Origin: Caecitellus pseudoparvulus
Lineage: Eukaryota > Bigyra: Bicosoecida
NCBI GenBank assembly: GCA_965644315.1
Contig: CBFFRQ010000052.1
Span: 186,001 to 250,000 of the forward strand
Direction: 5' to 3'
Length of the DNA: 64,000 nucleotides
In this document: positions 45,509-55,900 of the stretch, piece after piece
How the letters are laid out: each line of letters opens with the position of its first letter
Numbering within the stretch: the stretch's first letter is position 1
The notes under the pieces: generated by a model
What the model was told of the DNA's origin: nothing
The model's database searches: none
What the model saw: the letters and a program-made list of their open reading frames with translations, nothing else
Position numbers and translations under genes: made by a program

Positions 45509-48202
45509 TCACCGCAGGGAGAGGGCACTCCAGTCCAGCGGCTGCTTCTTCGGCTTGCCTTGCTTGCGCACTCCGGTCCGGGAACGCAAAGCTGGCCCCG
45601 TCCAGGCACGCTCAGGCACTTGCACGGGCAGGGGCTGCTGTGCAGTGGCACGGGCGGCCTGGCCTGGCGCCGCCTTGCCCACGGCAGCGATCCAGGGGGA
45701 AACTGGCTTCCTCGGCATGGCAGCCGATGCAGCGGAGGAGTCCACATCCACCCGCATGCCTCGCAGCAAGCCCCGCGCTTGCCCTCCTCGCATGGGCAGC
45801 GCAGCTGGTGCGGGCTGGCCAGCCACATCCCGCGGCTGTTGCCCCGCGGCCAGGGCCGCCCAAAACCCGCTGGCTTTGTACGGCTGCTCTGCTGGCTTGG
45901 CGGAGGGCCGTGCTGGCTGCACGGCAGCGGTGGCGCCTGCACGCTGGCACTGCCCACTGCTCCCAGGCGGCGTGTGCAAGGCACTCTTCGGAGTGTGTCT
46001 CGGTGGGACATCGGCTGGCAAGGCAGGGGGCAGCGCTTCGGTTGCCTTGGTTGCCGTGCGCAGTGCGGTTGGGGAGGGAGCTGCCTGTTGCGCAGTGGTT
46101 TTCTTTCCCAAGCCCACTGGAACGGGCGCCGGCGGAACCCCCTTGGCAACTCCGCCACCACCAGCCCCTTTGCGTTTCTTCCGGCCCCCTCCTTTGCGCC
46201 CCTTGCTTCGGGCACCTGCGGCTTGGGCCTCCTTGGCCCTCGCCGCCGCCAGGGCTGCTTCTTGTGCTGCTGCTTCTGCCGCCGCTGCCGCAGCTTCTGC
46301 TTCAGCTGCAAGCTCCGCTCTGCGCTGCGTATCATATGCCTGGACCCAGTCCGCGACGGTGCTCGGCGTCGGTGCGTGTGGCGTGACTTCAGAGGGTCCA
46401 GGTGGGGCGCCGTCTTCGCCCCCCCCGAAGCTGTACAGCGAGCTGTACTCACCCTCCAGGTCGGGGTGCACGAAGCTGAAGCCCCTGAAGCGGCCAGGCG
46501 GCGGAGGCAGCGCCTCTTGCTCCTGGTCAACGCTGGAGGAGGGTCCAGGTGAAGGGGTTGGTGATGGCGCCGCCGCACGGTGTGCCGAGGACACGCCAGC
46601 CTTGCCCACCACCACCCTGCCCGTCGCAGCATCGTCGAGGAGTGGCAGGGAGGTGAACTCGGCGTCGAAGTTGGTGACGTCGGTGTCGCTCACCACTTCA
46701 ACGCGCATGGGCGCAGGCACAGCCTTGGCCGCCAACGCATGCCAGTCCAAGCCCTTGAACAGCCCGTGCTGCTTCAAACCCGCGACGCCGCCGACGGTGA
46801 AGCGGGAGCCACTGCGTGCCCCCATGCGCTGCTCTGGCGAGCGCTCCAGCAGCCCCTGCAGCAGGGACTTGGCCTTGGGCCGCAGGTGGCGGGGCCACTG
46901 CACCGGTGCACTGAGGATCTTGCGGTACAGCGCCTGGTGGTCCTTGCCCTCGAAGGGGGGGCGCCCCGTCAACATCTCGTACAGCACCGCGCCCAGACTC
47001 CACCAGTCCACGGCAGAGGTGTAGCCACCCTCTGGCTTGGCCACCATCTCCGGCGCCATGTACTCAGTCGTGCCGCACAGGGTGCGTGTTCGCCCGGTGC
47101 CTACCACCTTGGCCAGGCCGTAGTCTGTCAGCTGCACGTGGCCTTGTGCGTCCAGCAAGATGTTTTCTGGCTTCAGGTCGCGGTGGATGATGCCGAGGGA
47201 GTGCAGGTGCTCCAGGGCCAGCGCCATCTCCGCGGCGTAAACCACCACCGCATCCGTCGGCAGCAGGCCGTGCCGCCCGATGTGCGCCAGCATGTCGCCA
47301 CCAGCTGCAAAGTCCATGACCAAGTACAGACTGGCTGGCGTCTGGAAGGCGAAGCGCAGGCCCACCAGGAAGGGGTGCCGCACTGCCGCCATAATGTTGC
47401 GCTCGACGTGGGAGTAGTCCACCTGCCCCCGCCGCACCAGGTACGCCTTGTCCGCGACCTTCATCGCGTACACGGCTCGCGTGCCCTTGTGTCGCACGAG
47501 CAGCACTTTGCCGTACGCCCCACGCCCGATCACGCGCAGCAGGTCAAAGTGCTCTGGCGCGACACGCTGCCCTGGCGCAAGCATTGCCCCACGCACGGCA
47601 CTGCTGTCTGCGGCGTTCTCAGGCAGCAGGCGCCTGCGTGACAGGTTCGCTGCTCGTTGCTCTTCTAGGCGCTGCACAGCGGTGGGCACGCCGGCTGCGG
47701 TGGCTGCTGCGGGCCCTGCCGCGGCCTCCCCTGCCCTGTCGCCTGCGGGCTTGCTCGTTTCCTGGCTCGACGCGCTGGAGCTGGCTTGCCCGGCAGCAGG
47801 CGTGGTTCCACGGCAGCCTGGCGTGGAGGGCTGACCAGGGTCTTGGGGAGTGATGGGATCAAGGGCGTCCTGTCCAGCCTGCGTGATAGGGCCGTTGGGG
47901 ACGGAGGAAGTCATGATTGCCCAGTCCTCTGCGCACGGCACAGAAAGGGACTGGAGGCCTCCCTTGGTTCGGTGCTCCCTGGAAGTCTCAACGGTGGCTT
48001 GGGACGCTCCTCGACCCTCCAGTAGAACATCCAGAAGACGAGTCTGGTCTACGTGGGCGCCGTCCCCGCTGTTGGCCTCTGCACTGGCCATGGCGCCGTG
48101 CAGCGAGCGCGAGGGAGTTTCGTGAAACGCCGCCTGGCCTGCTTTTCGCACCCGTCCACGTCGTGCGGGGGGGGCACCCAGCCACTGGCGTGCGGCGTGC
48201 AT
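45509..48202 (-). CDS. AGC-family Ser/Thr protein kinase (S6K/PKA/AKT-like)
   Basis: Read from the ATG at 48202 it has 897 residues; another in-frame ATG at 48091 is also possible. The kinase domain begins near residue 215: glycine loop GRGAYGKV, VAIK-type lysine in YAMKVADK, catalytic HRDLKPEN near 337, then TDYGLAK near 361 where almost all kinases have DFG. The activation loop TRTLCGTTEYMAPE carries the PDK1-type threonine. After the core come TNFDAEFTSLP, as in the AGC turn region, and FRGFSF near 574, a textbook hydrophobic motif, so it should be PDK1-activated. The C-terminal about 320 residues are Ala/Lys/Pro-rich and disordered. No PH, C2 or RGS domain is seen, so a closer assignment is not made. 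Confidence 0.88.
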   Translation of the reverse strand: MHAARQWLGAPPARRGRVRKAGQAAFHETPSRSLHGAMASAEANSGDGAHVDQTRLLDVLLEGRGASQATVETSREHRTKGGLQSLSVPCAEDWAIMTSSVPNGPITQAGQDALDPITPQDPGQPSTPGCRGTTPAAGQASSSASSQETSKPAGDRAGEAAAGPAAATAAGVPTAVQRLEEQRAANLSRRRLLPENAADSSAVRGAMLAPGQRVAPEHFDLLRVIGRGAYGKVLLVRHKGTRAVYAMKVADKAYLVRRGQVDYSHVERNIMAAVRHPFLVGLRFAFQTPASLYLVMDFAAGGDMLAHIGRHGLLPTDAVVVYAAEMALALEHLHSLGIIHRDLKPENILLDAQGHVQLTDYGLAKVVGTGRTRTLCGTTEYMAPEMVAKPEGGYTSAVDWWSLGAVLYEMLTGRPPFEGKDHQALYRKILSAPVQWPRHLRPKAKSLLQGLLERSPEQRMGARSGSRFTVGGVAGLKQHGLFKGLDWHALAAKAVPAPMRVEVVSDTDVTNFDAEFTSLPLLDDAATGRVVVGKAGVSSAHRAAAPSPTPSPGPSSSVDQEQEALPPPPGRFRGFSFVHPDLEGEYSSLYSFGGGEDGAPPGPSEVTPHAPTPSTVADWVQAYDTQRRAELAAEAEAAAAAAEAAAQEAALAAARAKEAQAAGARSKGRKGGGRKKRKGAGGGGVAKGVPPAPVPVGLGKKTTAQQAAPSPTALRTATKATEALPPALPADVPPRHTPKSALHTPPGSSGQCQRAGATAAVQPARPSAKPAEQPYKASGFWAALAAGQQPRDVAGQPAPAALPMRGGQARGLLRGMRVDVDSSAASAAMPRKPVSPWIAAVGKAAPGQAARATAQQPLPVQVPERAWTGPALRSRTGVRKQGKPKKQPLDWSALSLR
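48117..48128. promoter_or_regulatory. Inverted repeat GTTTCGTGAAAC near the kinase start
   Basis: GTTTC and GAAAC flank a two-base spacer, 26 bases upstream of the ATG at 48091 on the kinase strand. If translation starts at 48202 it is coding. A very similar repeat precedes SEH1. Confidence 0.25.
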
Positions 48203-48338
48203 GAAACTCGCCAAAAGTAATAACAACAGCTCATGAAGGCTTCCGACATATGTACACAAGGCTCTTGTGCTGTCAGCGCTGCACGGCGAAGCCCGAGGCC
48301 GCACGTCAGCCTTGCATCAGGTGTCGAAATCCGCAAGC

Positions 48339-49887
48339 ATGGCTCGCCCTTCCCAGCCTTCCGACGAAGTCATTGTCGTTGGAGCTGGCATCGCGGGGTG
48401 CTTCCTGGCACTCTTCCTTGCTCGCCGGGGATACAAGGTGCAGGTGCTCGAGAAGCGCCCTGATTTCCGGGTGAAGGTCTCAGACGACACAGATGCGTGA
48501 GTGGCGGCGTGGTGCTGGAAGCCCCTGCAGCCAAGCCAGGCCGCTGCCTCTGCCCACGCGCAGGACGTTTGGGGCTGCCACAGACTCCCAGAAGCGGTCC
48601 ATCAACCTGGCCCTGTCGCACCGCACGCAGTGTGCGTTGCGGCAGTTGGGCTTGGAGGACGCCGTCATGGCTGGCGTGGTGCCCATGCGCTGCCGGGCCA
48701 TGCACGCTGAGGACGGCTCCCTGTTCACGCAGCCGTACGGCACGCCGGAGCAGGCCATTTTCTCAGTGCCCCGCACGGGCCTGAACGAGGTGTTGCTGAA
48801 TGCCGCCGAGGCGGAGGGCGTGGTCTTCTCCTTCGACACGGCACTGCTGCGTGTGACAGCTGACCCGGCTGCCGTGGTGAGTCGCGGCGGCGCCACTGAG
48901 GAGCTGGCGGCCAAGGCAGTGTTCGGCGCAGACGGCGCCTACTCCCGTGTGCGGGCCAGCATGATGCGCATGCAGAACATGGACTTCAACCAGCACTACA
49001 TCAAGCACGGGTACAAGGAGCTGACCATCGAGCCGGGGCCGGGTGGCGAGTGGCCCCTGCCCACCCACGAGGCCCTGCACATCTGGCCCCGGCAGGACTT
49101 CATGCTCATCGCCCTGCCCAACGCCGACAAGTCCTTCACCTGCACCCTCTTTGCGCCGTTCGAGACGTTCGCGGAGCTGGACGCGGTGCCGCCTGCGGAG
49201 CTGGTGGCGTGGTTTGAGCGGCAGTTCGGCGACGCGGTGCCGCTGCTGGGGGACATCCCCGCACAGTGGTCCGCCAACCCCACCTCCTCCCTCGTTACCA
49301 TGCGTGTCAAGCCGTGGAATGTCGGCAGCAAGGTGTGCCTGATCGGGGATGCCGCCCATGCCGTCGTGCCTTTCTACGGGCAAGGCATGAACTGCGCTGC
49401 AGAGGATGCGCTGTCCTTCGACGAGATGCTGGGCAAGTGCGGGGGCGACCTGGGCAAGGCCATTCCAGCCTGGGCTGCCGAGCGGCAGCCGGCGGGGGAT
49501 GGCCTTGCTGACCTCAGCTACGCCAACTACGCTGAAATGCGCAGCCACACCGCCGACCCTGGCTTCCTCCTGCAGAAGCGCGTGGAGGGCTGGCTGCACG
49601 CTGTGCTGCCGGAGACGTGGATCCCCCAGTACACCATGGTGGCCTTCACCCGCATCCCCTACCACGAGGCGAAGGCGCGTGCCGAAGCGCAGGACGCCAC
49701 CATTGGCACGGTAGTGGCGTCTCTCAAGGCGCTGGGGGCAGCGGTGCTGCTGGGCGGGCTTGGCTGGGCGGCCGCCCAGACAGAGCAGGGGGCGGCAGCT
49801 CTGCGCAAAGTGAAGGGTGCCGTGGGAGGTGCACTGTCCAGTGCTGGGCAGGCGCTCGCTGGCAGCCCGCCTGCGGCACGCTCCTGA
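48339..49887 (+). CDS. KMO: Kynurenine 3-monooxygenase
   Basis: FAD- and NADPH-dependent hydroxylase converting kynurenine to 3-hydroxykynurenine in the tryptophan route to NAD+. Exons 48339-48496 and 48564-49887 join in phase into 493 residues. The FAD-binding GAGIAGCFLALFLARRGYKV lies at the N-terminus; the SQKRSINLALSHR block and the GDAAHAVVPFYGQGMN flavin motif (about residue 314) are family signatures. The EDALSFDEML helix follows. A hydrophobic stretch near the C-terminus (VLLGGLGWAAA) fits the mitochondrial outer-membrane anchor of known KMOs. It faces the AGC kinase across a short divergent promoter. No other kynurenine-pathway gene is in the window. Confidence 0.9.
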
Positions 49888-49890
49888 GCA

Positions 49891-49902
49891 AATGCATGCA
49901 TT
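49891..49902. terminator. Shared palindromic 3'-end element AATGCATGCATT
   Basis: The 12-base palindrome sits in the 34-base gap between the convergent KMO and BEACH genes, 4 and 20 bases from the two stops. It reads AATGCA on each strand. Confidence 0.5.
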
Positions 49903-49921
49903 GCGGCGATGACTGGTTGGC

Positions 49922-52900
49922 TCACTTGGAGGGGCTGCTGCGCCCGCCGCTCCACAGGGAGCCAAAGACACCCTTGACGATGGAGCCCACCTCCATGGCC
50001 AGGCCACGGCCGCTGGTGGCCATCTCCGACACCGTGGAAGCACTGGCCATGGCGGCGGCGGCCACCTTGTCCCGGCCCACTGCCACGTGCTCCCCCACAG
50101 TGTCCACCAGGGCAGAGCCACGGGTGCCTGCGACACAGGGCAGCGCCGGCAGGGCGTGCACTGTCACACGCCCACCCCCACCTCCGGACACGAAGAACCC
50201 CGCACAGGGGGAGCCCGTGATGCTGCGCACGGGGCAGGCGGCGGAGCGGAAGGCGGCCAGGGGGGAGGCGTCCAGGGCGTCAAGGAGGGTGATGCCGCCG
50301 GCTGCGTCGCCCACTGCGACGACCTCCCGAGGCCCGGTCTCCCCGAAGGCACGCTTTGTGCCGCCTGCTCGAACAGCTGCCTGGAAAGCATCAGCCTGGG
50401 CGGGGCCCCAACCACCGCCCGTGGCAGTGTGTCCAGCATACCCGTTTCTGGGCGCCCGCGCGTCAAGCACGGCGAAGGCGGTGATACGGGGTGGCAGGGC
50501 GCCTTCAGGCGTGCTGGGCATGTGCCAGATGGCACTGGGCGCCTCTGCGTAAGCCCCCACTTCGTACCGCACGACGGTGGACACTTCCCCCGTCTCCCCC
50601 CCAGCTGCGATGCCGCCTGACCACGCCACCATGACACCGTTATCAGCCACGAAGGCAGCACCCACAGCCACCACAGACGTGGTGTGGTCGCTTGCGCCCG
50701 CAGGAGTCGCCCACATCCATCGGCGCAAGGGACGCCCCCTGCTCAACTCGTACAGCCAAGCCTCCCCCACATGCCCCACGACGATGGCATCGGCGGACGC
50801 TGAGATGGCCAGGCAGGTGACTGCTGGGCCTGCCACTGCCTCCTCGGGGGGTGCCCGGGGATGCATGCTGCCGTCCACCGTCCACGCCGTGTCGCTGCCC
50901 GCCACCATCAAGTCTCCCGCCTCTGCCATGCAGGCGCCCAGCAGGCGCCGGTGGGGGCGCGAGCCGGCGCATGGGCTGCGCAGGTCCATGCCCCAGCCCG
51001 CATGCAGGTGTGACACTGCCCACACCTCTGCTGAGCCGTCATCGTAGCCGACAGCCAGCCAGTCGCCATCTGGGGCCACTGCGACGCAGGAGACAGCGGC
51101 GGTGGGGGACGTGGGCGGCAGGGTCAGCCCGGCGACGACGTTCACATCCGCTGCCGTGTCTGGTTGCACGGCAGTGAGCTGCACGCCGGCGCCAGGGCCA
51201 GCGCCAACAATGGCAACTCTCCCAGAGGGAGTGAACACTGCAGGGGACAACTGCACATGTGCCGGGTGTGGGGAGGTCTGGGAGGGCGGCATCGTCCGGG
51301 CCGCCGATGCGAGGTTGGACAGCGGCACATGGAAACTCTTTGGAGGCGCCACTGCCGTGGCGACACCCATGAAGTCCTGCAAGTGCGCCAGGGGGCGCTC
51401 ATGGTGCAACGTCAGCCCCACGTGCCGGACGAGGGAGTACAGGGAGCTGGTGGTGCCGTCAGCAGCCCGCACCGTCCACCCCGTGAAGGCACCGGAGCCG
51501 GCCTCCTCCTCCCCGATGACGTACCCGACAGCCTCCCCCACCACCCCCACGGCGTCTGCAACAGTGGTGGTGGCGGCTGTGAGGGAGGAAGTCACGACAC
51601 CTGCCATGCCGCTCGGGCCAGCAGGTGGCGGGGGGGGCGGGCTGGGCAGAGGCAGGTTCACCACTGCCACCCGCAGCAGGTCCAGCTCGCCATCCGCAGA
51701 GATGCTCATGATGCGGCCGCTGGCCTCGCTGACTGTGGCCAGCGCGACAATGTCCTCCTCGCTGCCTGTGGGGGAGGAGGCGTAGCTCCAGGGGGAGCTC
51801 ATGCCCTGTGCCAGGCTTGGCAGGCGGCGCTGCGTGCCGGGGTCAGTGCTGAACAGGACGGGGTTCAGCGTGAACGCCAACGCAGAGGCAGCCTGGAAGC
51901 TCTCCCACTCACGTGGGTCAGCCACTTCCGGCAGGGCCGCCCCATTCCACGCCAAGGCGCCGGCTTCGCCCCCCTCTGCGCTGCGCTGCTGGCGGCCATG
52001 CAGGATGGCGGACAGTTTGGGGACGAGGAAGGAGTTGGTAGGGGACTGCACCGCCCACATGGCATTGGTGTGCTTCTGCAGCTGTCGTTTGAAGACTGGC
52101 TTGGCTTCCGGCTGCTCAGGCGTGGCCTCCGAAGGGCGGCCGGCAACTGGCACATCCACGCTGATCTCTGTCGTGTCCAAAGACACATGCACACGCGTGC
52201 TGAGCGGCGCCTGCAGGACCAGGGACTGGTGCACACACACCATGGCATCCATGGGCGGCGGGCATGAGCCACCCGACTCGCCTAGCGTCGCAGAGGCACC
52301 CTGCCCTGCACTTGGCCCAGGCGCCACCACTTCATCGCCGTCAGCTGTGGCTCCCTCTCCGGCTGTCACGAGGGAGGCGATGCAGCCCAGGCTGACATAC
52401 CCCGCTGGCGGAACAGCACTCCAGATACAGACTCGGTCGTCAGCACCCCCGCCAACGAGCATCTCCTGGCGTGTGTAGCCAATGGGGTATGCGAGGGGAG
52501 GAGGCGGCCCTCCCGCCCCCTCCCCACTCCCGTGCACTGGAGTGCCATCCTCACCGCACCGCAGCACGACTGCATCGCTGTCTGCAACTGCTGCGGTGAC
52601 CATGAGGGTGCAGGGTGGCGGCACACCGCCCAGGGAAATGGCATCGCCCAAGGAGTACGCGACACGCTCCTGCTCGCCCCCCAAGTCCCCTGCTACCAGC
52701 CCCGGTGCGTACACCGGGCGCCACAGAGAGTACCCGCCGTCGAGACTGCGGTGGATGCGGGCGTGGTGGAAGGTGAGCGTGACGGCCAGCGCTGCTGCAG
52801 ACACTTTGCCTTCCGCAGCAGGCGGGGGCGTGGGCTCTGGCGCCGCCGCTGCGAAGTGAGCAATGCTGCGGGCGTCACGCAGGTCAGCAGCGAGGGGGTG

Positions 52901-55900
52901 GGGCTTGGTCAAGTCTGCAGCAGCGCCCCGGCGCGGTGGGTGGGGCCGTGTCAGGAGCTGGTTTGGGATCTGGCCGTAGTGCAGGATTTGCAGCTTCAGC
53001 GCCTTGCGCACTGTGGGATCTGTCACGGCCTCCACATCCACAGCGCCCGGGTACGTGCAGTAGTAGAAGACGTTGTCTGCTTTGATTGCAGCCTCCCCCC
53101 GCTGCTTGCAGCCAAAGATGAGGTCCACCCAGGAATGCAGGCGCCCGCTGACGTGCTCACCTTCCAGGGCTTCTCGCTGAGCGGCGATGAATGCTCGTGC
53201 CCGCTGCGCGGGGGTGCGGTTTCGGGGGCGGGCGAGGTCCGGCAGCAGAGCAGAATCCCACACCTCACGGGGCACGAGGGACTTGTATGGGTACGTGTAC
53301 GTTTCCGTCCAGGGGGGCAGCTGGACGTCAGAGACAGTCGTGCCGTCCTGCGTCGTGCCAAAGTCGTAGGAGGACAGGTTCAGGAGGAAGGCGGGGGAGG
53401 TGAACCACTCTGGCGTCAACTCCTTCACCTCAGTCAGCCCCTCCGTGGCCAGGCGCCAGGACTGCTGCACGCTGGCAAAGAGGCGGTCAGGGACGTCAAA
53501 ATGTCCCTCTTGCGTCAGGGCATGGCCACCGGTAAACGGGTACAGACGCAAGAGGTAGTGCATGACGGTGCCGACGCTGGTACTGTAGTGGGAGCCGTAC
53601 ATGAAGGGCAGGATGCCTGCTGGCGCGTCTCCCGCATCAGGGTCATAGCCTCCTAGGGACTCGAAGCGGGAGCGGAACTCAGCGAGGCGGGCTCGCGTCA
53701 AGGCGCCCATGGGCCGCCGCAAGTCACGGTAAGATGCTGGGTGTGCCAGGTCCAGGTGCTGGCTGGAGTAGTCGGAGAGCACCCATGGGAAGACGGGGTA
53801 CTGGTTGGTGTCGTGCACAGTGCGCCCGGCGATGCTGTTCAGCGCCAAGAGGTAGTGCAGGTTGCTCAGCTGCCGGCTCTCCCACGCCTCCGTCAACTTC
53901 GCTTCCCGTAGCACTTCGCTGGGGCGGCTGTGGGGCGGTGCGAAGGGTACTTTGCTGGACAGCGCGACAGAGGAGCCGGCCGTGGGGGGTGACCCGCCCA
54001 AATCCTTGATCAGGTGCGACGCCACACGGTCCCGCACGTCGCGCCGGACGAAGGCGAACATGTACCGCCGTCGGCGGGGGCCACCATGCCGCGCCACTTC
54101 CACCTCCAGTGCCGTGCTCTGCAAGCAGTACGACCGCATCCACAGGCCCGCCACTTCGCGGGACGCCCAGGATATGGGGCGTGTGCGGTGAGGCGACCAT
54201 CCACACCGAGCGAGCGCCTGTTGGGTACCCACTTCCACCTCGTCGTCGCTGTCCTCGCCCTCAGCGCGCACGATGGACGGAACGTCCACCCATTCGGCTG
54301 CCACAGCGTCGCTGGTGGCGGAAGGCGCAGAGCTCGGGCGCCACACATACTTGTTGCCAGGCATGATGAACAGCGTCCCTCGTGTCGCAGCCTTGGCGTT
54401 CAGCAGGCGGGCACGCACGACCAGGGAGGCCGTGCTGCCCAGCTGCGCCACGGCCGCCTGCGCCATGGCCGCTGAAGCCAGAGCATCTGCCTCCTCCTCT
54501 TCCTCAAGCAGGAGGCTGGCGGCGCTGGCAGAGGTGCTGGAGCGGTCACGGGCTGAGTCAGGGGAGCTGCGCTCAGACACCTGCACGGCACCAGGCGAGC
54601 CACCGCTGCCAGCGCCCCCCTCTTCCTCCTCCTCTGCGTCTGAAGTCCGTTCCTCTGTCTCGTGGATGCCCCGCACAACTCCCGCAGCAGCCAGCTGGGC
54701 GGCGAGGGCCTCCTCGCCAACATCTCCCTCGGGCCCGGGCGCCGCCTGACCGCCCCCCCCGCTTTCCCCTGCGGCATTGCTGGCCGAGGAGTACTCCCCG
54801 TAACTTTGAGCGGCAAGGATGCCATCGCTGCTCTGCACCAGGCGCTGACGTGGACCCCAGGCCCCCCACTTCAGCATCACCGGTGGCGTGGCATCGTGGC
54901 TGTCAAGCTTCCACCCCGCCCCGGGGCCGCCACCCTGCTCCTCCACCAATGCAGCACTGGCGTCGAGGTGCTGCAGTGCCAGTCCCCCCTGCACGCACTC
55001 GCCGTCGACTGCCTCCACAGCCAGTGTGCCTTTCTTCGGCCCCGCGGCCACCGCCGCCTGTGCACTGCGCGACCACGGCGCAGAGGCTCGGCCCACACTC
55101 AGGCGCAGGGACGCGGCCAGCTTGGCCAACTGCCTGGCATTGGAAGCCAGCGCTTCCTCCCCAGCTCCCGCGACGCTGGCCAGGGCGGTAGCCACGCCCA
55201 ATCGGAAGAGCGCCCACACATGGTTCTTGCTCAGCTCTGCAGGAGGGGTGGGTGGCGCAGTTTCACCGGCGCCTGCTGCCCCCGGCGCCCCAGGAGTCGA
55301 GCCCACGTGCATGCTGTCGGCATGCGAATCCCAGGCAGCCGCTTCAAGCACAGGCACAGGCAAGGCCCGGAGCACAGTCTGCTCGCCGGGCTCTTCTGCA
55401 GGCGAACAGCTCTCCACCCGCTGCACGACGGCATCCACCGTGGCTTGGATGTCCTGCAGGGCGTCGGCAGCTCGCTCTGCCGTTGTGGCGTGCTGCACAG
55501 AGGGGCCCCGCGTGGGCACTGCCGGCTGCACGGCCCGATGCCTCGGCAGCATGGAGGATTGGGTGCTGGCCCCCAGCGCCTCATCCCGCCAGTGCCGAAC
55601 ATCCACCTCCAGCGGCCCAAAGCGGCTGGTGTTGAGGATCCCCATGACAACATTCCCCGCCAGCTCCTGCCACTCCCCTTGCTCCGCGTGGGCGTGTGTG
55701 TCCGGGTGCAGGGCCAGCAGAGGGGCCAGCGTGGCCAGGAGGTACAGCAGGATTTCTATGTGCGCCGTTTCACTCGTGGCACCCAGCACGCCGCCTGGCC
55801 CACCTGGCAGCTGGTACTGTACCTCTGGCGCCTGGTGACTCGTCACAGGGCCAGTAACGGAGAAGCGGTACACGTCAGGCAGGCGCTTGTGCAGGGCGTG

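Noticed and set aside
45180-47024. 614-codon plus-strand frame opposite the kinase
   Set aside because: Only its first part overlaps real SRP14 exons; the remainder mirrors the kinase's low-complexity tail.
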